13,501 nucleotides of DNA, from positions 1-13,501 of the forward strand of contig DAIDIA010000275.1 of the NCBI GenBank assembly GCA_027459565.1, given 5' to 3'. Source of the DNA: Acidimicrobiaceae bacterium (GTDB lineage Bacteria; Actinomycetota; Acidimicrobiia; Acidimicrobiales; Bog-793). Shown in pieces: positions 1-8,497 of the stretch. The notes under the pieces are model-generated. The model had not been told where the DNA came from. It saw only the letters and a program-made list of their open reading frames with translations, and did no database searches. The first letter of the stretch is position 1. The number at the start of each line of letters is the position of its first letter. A program made the position numbers and the translations under genes.

Positions 1-1049
1 GGATCGATGATCTCAAGCGTTCATATGTTGAAAGCGGTGGACTGAGCGAGCTGATCGCGCAGGGAATCCGAGGCGTTACGTCGAACCCCACCATCATGGC
101 AAATTCGATAGCCTCCACCACTGACTACGACGAACAGTTTCGCCAGCTGATCCTGGACGGATTCAACGTTAAGGATGCTTATTGGGAGCTCGTTATCCAC
201 GACATCATCGGCGCGCTGGATTTGCTTCGCCCACTCTACGATGCCTCTCAGGCAGGAGACGGATTCGTCTCGCTCGAAGTCGATCCATCCCTGGCGCGCG
301 ATACTCAAGCAACAATCAGAAGCGCCCGGTTCTTACACGAGCGAATTTCACGCCCAAACCTGATGGTAAAGATTCCCGCGACAAAGGAGGGCGTCAGAGC
401 CATTGAGGAGATGATCGCCGGCGGATATTCGATCAATGTCACTCTCATCTTTTCCCTTGAACGCTACGCCGAGGTGGTCGAGGCCTATATCCGCGGAATC
501 GAGCGTCTCGTCGATCAGGGTGGAGACCCCGCGAAGGTCGCCTCCGTCGCATCATTCTTCGTCAGCCGTGTTGACACCGAAGTAGACCTTCGACTTGGAG
601 CTGCGTCACGACTGGCAGGTCGCACCGCGCTCGCGCAGGGCCGGCTCGCCTATCGTTATTTTGAAGAGAGTTTCAGTTCAGCAAGATTTCAAACTCTTGC
701 GGCAATCGGAGCCCGTCCACAGCGCCCCCTCTGGGCATCCACCTCTACGAAGAATCCTTCCTATCCAGACCTGCTTTACGTCGAAGGGTTGATCGCTCCC
801 CAAACGGTGAATACCCTGCCGGTTGCAACCATGAAGGCCTTTATTGACCATGGAAGAGTCCGGCGCGCGATAGATGGTGGATACTCCGCGGACCAAGAGA
901 TTCTTGCGGCGCTTCAGTCCGAAGGGATCGAACTCGCGGAGGTGACCGAACTTCTTGAGGAACAGGGCCTTGATTCATTCTCGAATTCCTTTAACGATCT
1001 CCTGGATAAATTGGAGATAAAGGCAACTCAGCTTCGAGGTCAATCGTGA
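1..1049 (+). CDS. tal: Transaldolase, 5'-truncated by the window edge
   Basis: Transaldolase moves a dihydroxyacetone unit between sugar phosphates in the cytosolic non-oxidative pentose phosphate pathway. The reading frame is open from base 3, before the first ATG at 96, and already encodes family sequence there (GVTSNPTI, the conserved NPT stretch). The true start is therefore outside the window; 348 residues are visible, so perhaps about 20 are missing compared with the roughly 370-residue actinobacterial long form. The Schiff-base lysine lies in NLMVKIPAT, codon 369-371. Other family blocks visible are KDAYWELVIHDI, FVSLEVDPSLA, SINVTLIFSLERY and ASVASFFVSRVD. The stop TGA overlaps the GTG start of the next gene (GTGA), so the two are probably translationally coupled. 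The usual phenylalanine of the NPTIF block is methionine here, a minor deviation. I am confident of the family; the symbol follows from the long-form similarity. Confidence 0.95.
   Translation, partial: IDDLKRSYVESGGLSELIAQGIRGVTSNPTIMANSIASTTDYDEQFRQLILDGFNVKDAYWELVIHDIIGALDLLRPLYDASQAGDGFVSLEVDPSLARDTQATIRSARFLHERISRPNLMVKIPATKEGVRAIEEMIAGGYSINVTLIFSLERYAEVVEAYIRGIERLVDQGGDPAKVASVASFFVSRVDTEVDLRLGAASRLAGRTALAQGRLAYRYFEESFSSARFQTLAAIGARPQRPLWASTSTKNPSYPDLLYVEGLIAPQTVNTLPVATMKAFIDHGRVRRAIDGGYSADQEILAALQSEGIELAEVTELLEEQGLDSFSNSFNDLLDKLEIKATQLRGQS
1036..1040 (+). promoter_or_regulatory. Ribosome binding site of the LOG-family gene
   Basis: GAGGT lies 5 bases before the GTG at 1046, inside the end of the transaldolase gene. 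It supports the GTG start that overlaps the tal stop codon. Confidence 0.6.
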
Positions 1050-2077
1050 GCGATGGTCGCCTCGACGAGATGATCAATGCGCTTCTAGATGAATATACGG
1101 AGATCCAGCCCCAAAACAGCAACCGACGTTATCTCCGAAATCTGATCAAGGCCTCTCTCGCCTTCGCCGATAAGAACACCAGGCGCCTGGACTTGAAAAT
1201 TGCCACCACGGCAATCGAGGAGATGGCGGAGGCGTTTCGGATGTTCAGCACATACCATGATGCGCCGAAGGTAACGATCTTCGGATCCGCACGAATCAAG
1301 TCCTCCGACGCTCTCTATGAACTCACGAAGGAGCTCGCAAGCCAGCTCGCAAGAGCCGGTGTCATGGTCATCACCGGCGCGGGTCCTGGAATCATGGCAG
1401 CAGGAAACGAGGGCGCGGGACCGGGAATGGCAATGGGGATAAATATCCGTCTGCCATTTGAAACAGAGCCGAATGAATTCATCGCAAACGACGACAAGCT
1501 CGTCGAGATGAAGTATTTCTTTACAAGAAAGCTCATGCTGATCAAGGAATCCACGGGCTTCCTCATCCTTCCCGGGGGATTCGGAACGATGGACGAGACC
1601 TTCGAGCTTCTGACACTTCAACAGACGGGCAAGGCCGAACCAGCGGCCATCGTGCTCACCGAAACTACCGGCGACAGCTTCTGGGAGGGATGGTTGCGAT
1701 TCGTCAATTCCGAGATCTTCAGCCGCAATCTTGCGTCGCCAATCGACGCATCACTGTTCCGCATTACGAGTACCGTCGAGGAGACCATCGAGGAACTCAC
1801 TCGATTCAACAGGAACTACGTGTCGCGTCGGTTCATCGGATCTGAAATGGTAATTCGTCTACGACGAGCTCCAACTCCGCGCGAATGTGCAGATCTCTCA
1901 GCCGAGTTTGCCGACATTCTCGATGATTCAAAAATCAGAGTCATAAGTCCCCGCCCTGTTGAAGTCACGGAGAGTGACTCGCTTCACTTTGAGCGCATTG
2001 CGCTCTCGTATGGCGGCGGGCACTCGGGCCGGCTCCGCCAGCTCATCAATCGACTCAATTCGATTGACCTCGACTAG
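1046..2077 (+). CDS. LOG-family (TIGR00730-type) Rossmann-fold protein, long form
   Basis: This 343-residue protein belongs to the LOG family, often mislabelled lysine decarboxylase. Characterised members are nucleotide phosphoribohydrolases that split a nucleoside 5'-monophosphate into base and ribose 5-phosphate. The signature PGGFGTMDE sits at about residues 176-184. It is preceded by a Rossmann segment (VTIFGSARI, then ITGAGPGIMAAGNEGA) and by the helix YFFTRKLMLIKES. Ordinary LOG proteins have about 190 residues. This one adds an N-terminal helical region of about 75 residues and a C-terminal part of about 110 residues that I cannot assign. The start is GTG at 1046 with a good Shine-Dalgarno sequence, overlapping the tal stop by 4 bp. 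Its stop is only 3 bp from that of the convergent 73-residue gene. The family call is firm; the substrate is unknown and a cytokinin role should not be assumed. Confidence 0.88.
   Translation: MSDGRLDEMINALLDEYTEIQPQNSNRRYLRNLIKASLAFADKNTRRLDLKIATTAIEEMAEAFRMFSTYHDAPKVTIFGSARIKSSDALYELTKELASQLARAGVMVITGAGPGIMAAGNEGAGPGMAMGINIRLPFETEPNEFIANDDKLVEMKYFFTRKLMLIKESTGFLILPGGFGTMDETFELLTLQQTGKAEPAAIVLTETTGDSFWEGWLRFVNSEIFSRNLASPIDASLFRITSTVEETIEELTRFNRNYVSRRFIGSEMVIRLRRAPTPRECADLSAEFADILDDSKIRVISPRPVEVTESDSLHFERIALSYGGGHSGRLRQLINRLNSIDLD
2046..2067. other. Perfect 8-bp inverted repeat at a convergent gene junction
   Basis: TCAATCGA at 2046-2053 and TCGATTGA at 2060-2067 are perfect reverse complements around a 6-base loop. 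The repeat lies within the last codons of the LOG gene, a few bases before the two facing stop codons. For transcripts of the glt operon it lies just beyond the stop of the last gene. There is no T-run on either side, so it is not a standard intrinsic terminator. It could stabilise 3' ends or slow polymerase from either direction. Confidence 0.35.
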
Positions 2078-2080
2078 CGC

Positions 2081-2302
2081 CTATTCGGAGTCCCCTTCAG
2101 GAAAAGTGTCGTCGCGCAACATCGGCAATACACGCAGCAACGCGTTGCGAGCCCGCGTTAAGCGCCGCTCGATTTCAGGTCTCTTCATCTCCTTTCGCGA
2201 CACCGCACCTCGAAGCTCTCGAAAGGCAATGTCGTCGAGCCGATCAATGACATCCTGGATCCTCTGGCGGATCTCCTCGAGTTCATCGGCGATCTCGGAC
2301 AC
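2081..2302 (-). CDS. Small helical protein of unknown function, last gene of the glt operon
   Basis: I do not recognise this 73-residue protein. It is very rich in charged residues (Glu, Asp, Arg) and has no cysteine, signal peptide or membrane segment. Residues 1-30 show regular hydrophobic spacing (I4, L8, I11, I15, L22, I25, L30), and a second helix-like stretch follows at about 43-63 (ERRLTRARNALLRVLPMLRD). This suggests a soluble two-helix or coiled-coil protein. The start is GTG at 2302, 8 bp after the gltD stop, with a modest AGGT about 6 bases upstream, so it is probably co-transcribed with gltB and gltD. Its length and helical pattern recall exonuclease VII small subunit, but I see no specific motif and do not make that call. 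That the gene is real is inferred from tight operon spacing, composition and the absence of a competing frame. Confidence 0.65.
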   Translation of the reverse strand: MSEIADELEEIRQRIQDVIDRLDDIAFRELRGAVSRKEMKRPEIERRLTRARNALLRVLPMLRDDTFPEGDSE

Positions 2303-2310
2303 GTGTCGAC

Positions 2311-3795
2311 CTAGGAGATTGCGTAGGTATACGGACGAAGCGGCGAAGGAAGATCAGTGCTTCCCATAATGAAGCGATCCACCGCGGCTGCGCATGAACG
2401 TCCCTCAGCGATCGCCCAGACAATGAGACTCTGGCCCCTCGACGCGTCTCCGCAGGCAAAGACGCCGGGTTTTGAGGTCATGTACTCCGAATCAACCTTC
2501 AAATGGTCGCGCGCATCAAGATCGCAGCCCAATGCGCGAACCACACCCTCTTGCTCTGGCCCGACAAATCCGAGTGCCAAGAGAACCAGGTCTGCTCGAA
2601 CAGTCTTTTCGGTTCCAGGAACTGACTCAAAGCCCTTGTCGCCGAACATCATTTCTTCAATGACGAGCGCGGACACCCTCCCGTCGTCGTCACCAGTGAA
2701 GGCCTTCGTCGACACCGAATAAATGCGCTCACCCCCCTCCTCGTGAGCCGCGGAAGTACGGAGAATGAGCGGCCACGTCGGCCACGGGTTTGCGTCGGTG
2801 CGGCTACCAGGGGGCTCTGGCATGATCTCTAGTTGCAGGACCGATGCAGCTCCCTGGCGGTGAGCAGTACCAAGACAGTCTGCCCCGGTGTCACCACCCC
2901 CGATGATGACGACGTGGCGCCCTTGCGCAGATATCGGCGGTTCGCCGAGCAATCCCTCGCAGACAAGGTTTGCCCCTTTGAGGTAGTCCATCGCAAAATG
3001 CACTCCCTCGAGTTCTCGACCCGGTACCGAAAGGTCCCGAGGACGGGTCGAGCCGATTGCAAGCACGATCGCGTCAAACTCCGCCTCGAGCTCTCCAACG
3101 GAAACGACCGTCGCACCGGGAGCGATGGCCCCGCTAGGACCGGAGAATTCGACCGTAGTCGAAGTCTTGAAGACGGTGCCTTCGGCCTCCATCTGCGCGA
3201 GGCGTCGGTCAATAACTGACTTCTCCATCTTGAACTCCGGGACCCCAAAGCGCATCAATCCTCCGATGCGCTCTCCGCGTTCGAAGACGACAACCGAGTG
3301 ACCAGCCCTGGTTAGCTGTTGTGCAACCGCGAGTCCGGCGGGTCCGGAACCGACCACTGCGACGCTGTGACCGGAAGGGGGAGCAACTGCCTGAGGAACG
3401 AGACCGCTCTCGCTAGTCCATTCCGCGATCTCATATTCAACCTGTTTTATGAGAACGGGATCATCGCTGATGCCAAGGACACACGAGCCTTCACACGGCG
3501 CAGGACAGAGTCGACCCGTGAATTCCGGAAAATTGTTCGTCGCGTGGAGTCGATCGCTCGCCTCGGGCATCTTCGACCGCCAGACAAGATCGTTCCATTC
3601 TGGAATGAGATTGCCGAGCGGACAACCCTCATGGCAGAAGGGAATGCCACAATCCATACAGCGCGCCGCCTGACGCTGCAGTTCGTCCTTGGGGAAAGGG
3701 TTGTAGACCTCCCGCCAGTCATAGATGCGCTCGTTGATGGGACGTCGAGTCGGCCCACTCCTGCCGATGTGCATGAAGCCGCGAGGATCAGCCAT
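2311..3795 (-). CDS. gltD: Glutamate synthase (NADPH) small subunit
   Basis: The 494-residue beta subunit of glutamate synthase takes electrons from NADPH through FAD and iron-sulfur clusters and passes them to the large subunit GltB in the cytosol. The N-terminal ferredoxin-like part has cysteines at 46, 49, 54 and 58 (CMDCGIPFCHEGC) and at 97, 101 and 105 (CPAPCEGSC), as expected for two [4Fe-4S] clusters. An FAD-binding GxGxxG follows (VAVVGSGPAGLA, near residue 150), then an NADPH-binding Rossmann motif (VVIIGGGDTGADC, near residue 295). Near the C-terminus, GVFACGDASRG is the usual FAD-contacting block. Its ATG overlaps the gltB stop by 8 bp (ATGGCTGA), so the two subunits are probably translated in a coupled way. 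The length is normal and I see no missing key residue. Confidence 0.97.
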   Translation of the reverse strand: MADPRGFMHIGRSGPTRRPINERIYDWREVYNPFPKDELQRQAARCMDCGIPFCHEGCPLGNLIPEWNDLVWRSKMPEASDRLHATNNFPEFTGRLCPAPCEGSCVLGISDDPVLIKQVEYEIAEWTSESGLVPQAVAPPSGHSVAVVGSGPAGLAVAQQLTRAGHSVVVFERGERIGGLMRFGVPEFKMEKSVIDRRLAQMEAEGTVFKTSTTVEFSGPSGAIAPGATVVSVGELEAEFDAIVLAIGSTRPRDLSVPGRELEGVHFAMDYLKGANLVCEGLLGEPPISAQGRHVVIIGGGDTGADCLGTAHRQGAASVLQLEIMPEPPGSRTDANPWPTWPLILRTSAAHEEGGERIYSVSTKAFTGDDDGRVSALVIEEMMFGDKGFESVPGTEKTVRADLVLLALGFVGPEQEGVVRALGCDLDARDHLKVDSEYMTSKPGVFACGDASRGQSLIVWAIAEGRSCAAAVDRFIMGSTDLPSPLRPYTYAIS

Positions 3796-6700
3796 TTGAC
3801 GCCGCCATAATCGCCTCGTTCACGTCCGCGCCACTCTCCAGCGCGTGTCGCGTCGCTTCGAGTACCCGTCGGTAGTCGGTGGGGACGACCTTCGCAAATT
3901 TCTCTATCTCCTCGGTGCCAAATTCAAGAATGCGCGCGGCGAGAAGAGAACCCGTGAGGTCGCGGTGGCGACTGATAATATCAACGAGAAATTCCCGATC
4001 CTCGTCCTCAAGAGACTCGAGCGCCACCATTTCCTTGTTGAGTCGCTTCTCCAGTCGGACCCCGGGATCGTAGACAAAAGCGATGCCTCCGGACATTCCG
4101 GCGGCAAAATTCCGTCCGGTCTGTCCAAGGATGACCACGCGACCTCCGGTCATGTATTCGCAGCCGTGGTCACCGATTCCTTCAACAACAGCGGTTGCCC
4201 CGGAATTTCGCACACAGAACCTTTCACCAACTTGTCCCGATATGAACAACTCGCCAGCGGTCGCACCATAGGCAATTACGTTGCCAGCGATTATGTTCTC
4301 CTCTGCGGCGAACCTCGCTTCGATCGGAGGTCTGACTATCACCCTTCCACCAGAGAGTCCCTTGCCAAGATAGTCATTTGTGTCACCAACAAGGGTGATC
4401 TCAATTCCGCGCGGAAGAAAGGCACCGAAACTCTGGCCACCGGAACCATTGAGGTTGATCGAGATGGTGCCATCTGGTAAGCCCTCTGCACCAAAACGTC
4501 GTGTGACCTCCGCTCCAAGCATCGTCCCTACCGTACGGTGAACATTTCGAACCTCAAGATCGATCTCAACCGGTAGAGATGCCTCGAGCGCCGGACGGGC
4601 GAGCGCGATGAGGGTGTTGTCGAGGGCGAACTCAAGGCCGTGCTCTTGACCCCGGGTGCAGTGCAGTGCTGTGGGCCCGATCTCTGGCTTGACCTGGGCA
4701 AGTATCGGCGCGAGGTTGAGCCCACCAAGCTTCCAGTGTGAAATAGCCCGGTCAGTATCGAGGCATTCGACGTGTCCCACTGCCTCCTCGATGGAATGAA
4801 ATCCCAACATTGCGAGATACTCGCGAACCTCCTCGGCGAGGAAAGTGAAGAAGTTCTCGACGAACTCGGGTCGACCGGTGAAGCGCTTTCTCAGCTCAGG
4901 GTTTTGTGTTGCGATGCCTACTGGACAGGTATCGAGGTGGCAGACCCGCATCATGACACAACCGGAAACAACGAGTGGCGCCGTGGCGAAACCAAACTCT
5001 TCCGCACCCAGCAATGCCGCGATGACGACGTCGCGACCGGTCTTGAGCTGGCCATCCACCTGCACAACAATGCGATCACGAAGACCGTTGCGAATCAGCG
5101 TCTGCTGGGTTTCGGCAAGACCAAGTTCCCAGGGTGCTCCAGCGTGCTTGAGCGAGGTAAGTGGAGCAGCTCCGGTGCCTCCGTCCTCCCCGGAGATCAG
5201 TACGACATCCGCATGTGCCTTCGCAACTCCCGCGGCTACTGTTCCGACACCAACCTCGGCAACGAGCTTGACGTGTATACGAGCCTCACGGTTCGCATTC
5301 TTGAGATCATGTATCAATTGGGCCAGGTCTTCAATGGAATAGATGTCATGGTGGGGCGGTGGTGAAATAAGCCCCACGCCAGGAGTCGAATGACGGGTCT
5401 TTGCAATCCAGGGGTAGACCTTCTGTCCCGGAAGTTGGCCACCCTCGCCGGGCTTGGCTCCCTGGGCCATTTTGATCTGGATGTCATCCGCATTTACAAG
5501 AAAATCGCTGGTGACTCCAAATCTTCCTGATGCCACCTGCTTTACGGCACTTCTCCGAGAGTCTCCGTTTGCATCGGGGACGTACCGCTCCGGATCTTCA
5601 CCGCCTTCGCCGGTATTTGATTTACCACCTAGTCGATTCATGGCGATTGCAAGAGTCTCGTGTGCCTCAGCTGATATCGAGCCGTATGACATCGCACCCG
5701 TGGCAAATCGCTTGACGATCTCTTCAACAGGTTCTACCTCGGAGATCGGTATGGGAGCACGGCTCGGTGATTCAGTTCTGAAACGCAGCAAACCTCTCAG
5801 AGTCGCGAGTCGTTCTGACTGGTCATCCACAAGCTTCGTATACTGCTTGAAAATCTCGTATCTTCCCGAACGCGTTGCGTGCTGAAGCTTGAAGACAGTC
5901 TTCGGGTTGAAGAGGTGATACTCCCCCTCCCGGCGCCACTGATAGTCGCCGCCAACCTCAATCTCGCGATGGTCGAGTTCCGCCTCGCGCGCAAGATATG
6001 CAAGATGGTGGCGCTTCGCAACTTCGGTGGCGAGTACTTCGAGGTCAGCCCCTCCGAGACGGCTTGGCGTGCCGGTGAAGTATCGATCAACAAGAGAGAA
6101 GTCGAGTCCGATGGCCTCGAAAACCTGCGCTCCCGTGTACGAGGCGATTGTCGATATGCCCATCTTCGACATCGTCTTCAAAATCCCCTTGCCTGCCGCC
6201 TTGATGTAGTTGCGAGTCGCCTGGTCAGGCGAAAGATCCCCGAGATCACCATTTGCGGCCATCTCGCGCAAAGAGTCAATCGCGAGATACGGGTTGACGG
6301 CCACGGCGCCATATCCGACCAGAAGAGCCATATGGTGAACTTCACGCGCCTCTCCCGTCTCGACTACGAGCCCCGTCATGCATCGGAGCCGGGACCGCAC
6401 AAGGTGATGATGGACGGCTGAAGTAACCAAAAGAGAGGGAATAGGGGCAAGCTCTGAAGTCGAATGCCGATCGGAGAGGACGACGATGTTCGCACCACCT
6501 TCGACCGCGGTTACGACTTCATCACAGATGTGTTCCAAGGATGCCTCAAGCGCCTTTCCGCCTCCGGCGACCTCGTAGAGTCCGTCGATTGCAAACGATT
6601 TGAAACCCGGCGTCTCCCCGTGCTCATTGATATAAAGAAGTTTCGCGAGATCGTCATTATCGATAATTGGGAAATGCATTGTGATCTGGTGACACGACAA

Positions 6701-8347
6701 GGCCTCTGGCGCAAGTGCGTTGCGCTCGGGTCCGAGCGTCGCTGAAAGTGAGGTAACAAGCTCCTCACGGATGGCATCGAGAGGAGGGTTCGTCACCTGC
6801 GCGAAAAGCTGCGAAAAATAGTCGAAGACGAGACGCGGCCGCTGAGAGAGTACCGCGATAGGAGTATCTGAACCCATAGAGCCGATTGGCTCTGCAGAGC
6901 TCTTTGCCATCGGTGCGACAATGACTCTGAGATCTTCAGTCGTGTACCCAAACAGACGTTGCTGGTGCACGATAGATCCGTGACGGGGTACAAGGGGGTC
7001 CTTTGCCGGAAGCTCGTCAAGATGGAGGAGATATTCATCGAGCCATTCCTGATACGGATACTCCGCCGCAAGTTCTGACTTGATCTCGCTGTCATCAATG
7101 ATCCGGCCCTCAACGGTGTCGACAAGAAACATCCTGCCCGGTTGGAGCCGACCCTTCTTAACGATTCGTTCGGGATCGATCAGCAACACCCCAACCTCCG
7201 ACGCGAGCACTACCAAACCGTCCTCGGTGACCCAATAGCGCGCTGGTCGCAGTCCATTTCGATCCAGAACCGCTCCAATCTGGGTTCCATCGGTGAATGC
7301 GATCGCCGCGGGTCCGTCCCACGGTTCCATGACACAGCCGTGAAAGCGATAGAACGCCTTGCGTCTCGCGTCCATCTCAGCGTGGTTTTCCCATGCCTCG
7401 GGAATCATCATCAACATTGCATGCGGAAGCGATCTGCCCCCAAGGTGCAGCAGCTCCAAGACCTCATCAAAGGTTGCGGAATCGCTTGCTCCTGGCGTGG
7501 CAATAGGAAAAAGTCGATCGATTTCGCCCGGGATGAGGTCACTCTCAAGCAGCGCCTCACGAGCGCGCATCCAATTGCGGTTGCCGGCAACGGTGTTGAT
7601 CTCGCCATTGTGCGCGATAAGGCGATACGGATGGGCGAGCGGCCATGCAGGAAAGGTGTTGGTCGAAAAGCGCGAGTGAACAAGCGCGATCGCACTCTTC
7701 ACCCTCTCGTCAGAGAGATCCAGAAAGAAGGCGCGCAACTGGTCCGTCGAGAGCATGCCCTTGTACACGAAGGTGCGTGCCGAGAGTGATGGGAAGTAGG
7801 TACCCGGAACCTCATGCTCGATGCGCTTTCTCGCGACATAGGCGAGACGCTCGAGGACTATGCCCGAAGCGCCACCATACCTTCCCTCAGGATCTGCGCT
7901 GAAGAAAAGCTGCATGAAGACTGGAGCCACCTCTTGAGCACTCTCTCCGGCAACCTTGAGAGCGACGGGTACTTCGCGCCATCCAAGAACACGGCACCCC
8001 TCCGAATCGAGAATCTCGGTAATACTGGCGATTGATCTGTTCCGCTGTTCTTCGTCGGTAGGCAAGAAGCACATGCCACTGACGTACTTGCCAACAGGAG
8101 GCAATACAAAGGGCACCGAGGCGGAGAAGAATTCGTGGGGCATCTGAATGAGGATCCCCGCTCCATCGCCCGTTCGCGGATCTGCCCCAAAGGCACCCCG
8201 ATGCGCAAGATTCTCCAGGGCCGTCAACCCGAAATCCACAATTGAGTGACTTGCCCCATTGTGCATATCCGCGACGAAAGCGACGCCGCAAGCATCGTGT
8301 TCAAACCGCGCGTCATAGAGGTCGGTTTGATTTGTATTCGTACTCAT
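3788..8347 (-). CDS. gltB: Glutamate synthase (NADPH) large subunit
   Basis: GltB converts glutamine and 2-oxoglutarate into two glutamates, using electrons delivered by GltD. I start it at ATG 8347 (1519 residues) because AAGGGA lies 4 bases upstream; an ATG at 8383 would add 12 residues with no supporting signal. Cys20, in DACGVAF, is the Ntn-type glutaminase nucleophile and must be exposed by removing a 19-residue propeptide. The glutaminase domain covers about residues 20-400 (FSTNTFPAWPLAHP, HNGEINTVAGN). A central domain follows, then the FMN synthase domain (SYGSISAEAH, K909 in GGKSNTGEGGEDP). The [3Fe-4S] cysteines are C1130, C1136 and C1141, in a C-x5-C-x4-C arrangement. The C-terminal GXGXG helix repeats are present (LSGGRVIVRP, MTGGRVVILG, MSGGIAFVYD). 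The gene is complete, with no frameshift. It heads an operon with gltD and the 73-residue gene. Confidence 0.98.
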   Translation of the reverse strand: MSTNTNQTDLYDARFEHDACGVAFVADMHNGASHSIVDFGLTALENLAHRGAFGADPRTGDGAGILIQMPHEFFSASVPFVLPPVGKYVSGMCFLPTDEEQRNRSIASITEILDSEGCRVLGWREVPVALKVAGESAQEVAPVFMQLFFSADPEGRYGGASGIVLERLAYVARKRIEHEVPGTYFPSLSARTFVYKGMLSTDQLRAFFLDLSDERVKSAIALVHSRFSTNTFPAWPLAHPYRLIAHNGEINTVAGNRNWMRAREALLESDLIPGEIDRLFPIATPGASDSATFDEVLELLHLGGRSLPHAMLMMIPEAWENHAEMDARRKAFYRFHGCVMEPWDGPAAIAFTDGTQIGAVLDRNGLRPARYWVTEDGLVVLASEVGVLLIDPERIVKKGRLQPGRMFLVDTVEGRIIDDSEIKSELAAEYPYQEWLDEYLLHLDELPAKDPLVPRHGSIVHQQRLFGYTTEDLRVIVAPMAKSSAEPIGSMGSDTPIAVLSQRPRLVFDYFSQLFAQVTNPPLDAIREELVTSLSATLGPERNALAPEALSCHQITMHFPIIDNDDLAKLLYINEHGETPGFKSFAIDGLYEVAGGGKALEASLEHICDEVVTAVEGGANIVVLSDRHSTSELAPIPSLLVTSAVHHHLVRSRLRCMTGLVVETGEAREVHHMALLVGYGAVAVNPYLAIDSLREMAANGDLGDLSPDQATRNYIKAAGKGILKTMSKMGISTIASYTGAQVFEAIGLDFSLVDRYFTGTPSRLGGADLEVLATEVAKRHHLAYLAREAELDHREIEVGGDYQWRREGEYHLFNPKTVFKLQHATRSGRYEIFKQYTKLVDDQSERLATLRGLLRFRTESPSRAPIPISEVEPVEEIVKRFATGAMSYGSISAEAHETLAIAMNRLGGKSNTGEGGEDPERYVPDANGDSRRSAVKQVASGRFGVTSDFLVNADDIQIKMAQGAKPGEGGQLPGQKVYPWIAKTRHSTPGVGLISPPPHHDIYSIEDLAQLIHDLKNANREARIHVKLVAEVGVGTVAAGVAKAHADVVLISGEDGGTGAAPLTSLKHAGAPWELGLAETQQTLIRNGLRDRIVVQVDGQLKTGRDVVIAALLGAEEFGFATAPLVVSGCVMMRVCHLDTCPVGIATQNPELRKRFTGRPEFVENFFTFLAEEVREYLAMLGFHSIEEAVGHVECLDTDRAISHWKLGGLNLAPILAQVKPEIGPTALHCTRGQEHGLEFALDNTLIALARPALEASLPVEIDLEVRNVHRTVGTMLGAEVTRRFGAEGLPDGTISINLNGSGGQSFGAFLPRGIEITLVGDTNDYLGKGLSGGRVIVRPPIEARFAAEENIIAGNVIAYGATAGELFISGQVGERFCVRNSGATAVVEGIGDHGCEYMTGGRVVILGQTGRNFAAGMSGGIAFVYDPGVRLEKRLNKEMVALESLEDEDREFLVDIISRHRDLTGSLLAARILEFGTEEIEKFAKVVPTDYRRVLEATRHALESGADVNEAIMAASNG

Positions 8348-8351
8348 AGCG

Positions 8352-8357
8352 TCCCTT
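8352..8357 (-). promoter_or_regulatory. Ribosome binding site deciding the gltB start
   Basis: On the minus strand AAGGGA is followed by 4 bases (CGCT) and the ATG at 8347. The alternative ATG at 8383 has no comparable purine stretch. Confidence 0.5.
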
Positions 8358-8364
8358 GTCGTGA

Positions 8365-8393
8365 TGAAGACCTTCATCCCCATCTGCTGTCAA
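8365..8393 (-). promoter_or_regulatory. Possible gltB promoter
   Basis: A perfect -35 hexamer TTGACA occupies 8393-8388 on the minus strand. Seventeen to eighteen bases downstream is only a poor -10 (TCTTCA or CTTCAT). Transcription would begin near 8358, about 10 bases before the ATG at 8347, which would rule out the longer start at 8383. Only the -35 is convincing. Confidence 0.3.
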
Positions 8394-8453
8394 CTTTGGT
8401 TCTGGGACGCCATTGGCCCGAGGGTTTGGATTCTATCCGACAATTACCCGAGC

Positions 8454-8478
8454 TCGCCTCTTTCGAATGAGAGGGCGA
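8454..8478. promoter_or_regulatory. Inverted repeat upstream of thiO
   Basis: TCGCCTCT at 8454-8461 pairs with AGAGGGCGA at 8470-8478, giving eight base pairs with one unpaired G and an 8-base loop. It lies in the gltB-thiO intergenic region, 33-57 bases before the thiO GTG. If thiO is leaderless this is a DNA operator candidate; if transcription starts further upstream it would form a hairpin in the leader. It does not resemble a TPP riboswitch. Confidence 0.35.
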
Positions 8479-8489
8479 TCGTCAGATCG
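8476..8489. promoter_or_regulatory. Short inverted repeat just upstream of the putative thiO -10
   Basis: CGATC and GATCG flank a 4-base centre (GTCA). The element abuts the larger inverted repeat and ends 8 bases before the TACGAT box, so it lies where a -35 element or a regulator site would be. Five-base arms can arise by chance. Confidence 0.25.
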
Positions 8490-8497
8490 GAAAACAC

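Noticed and set aside
3845..4480. Long plus-strand open frame of 211 codons opposite gltB
   Set aside because: It is antisense to the conserved GltB C-terminal domain, shows no recognisable motif, and is explained by the codon bias of the real gene.
4772..5365. Plus-strand open frame of 197 codons opposite gltB
   Set aside because: Antisense to the FMN and iron-sulfur region of GltB, with no family features.
7142..7789. Plus-strand open frame of 215 codons opposite gltB
   Set aside because: Antisense to the glutaminase domain of GltB, with no motif or initiation signal.
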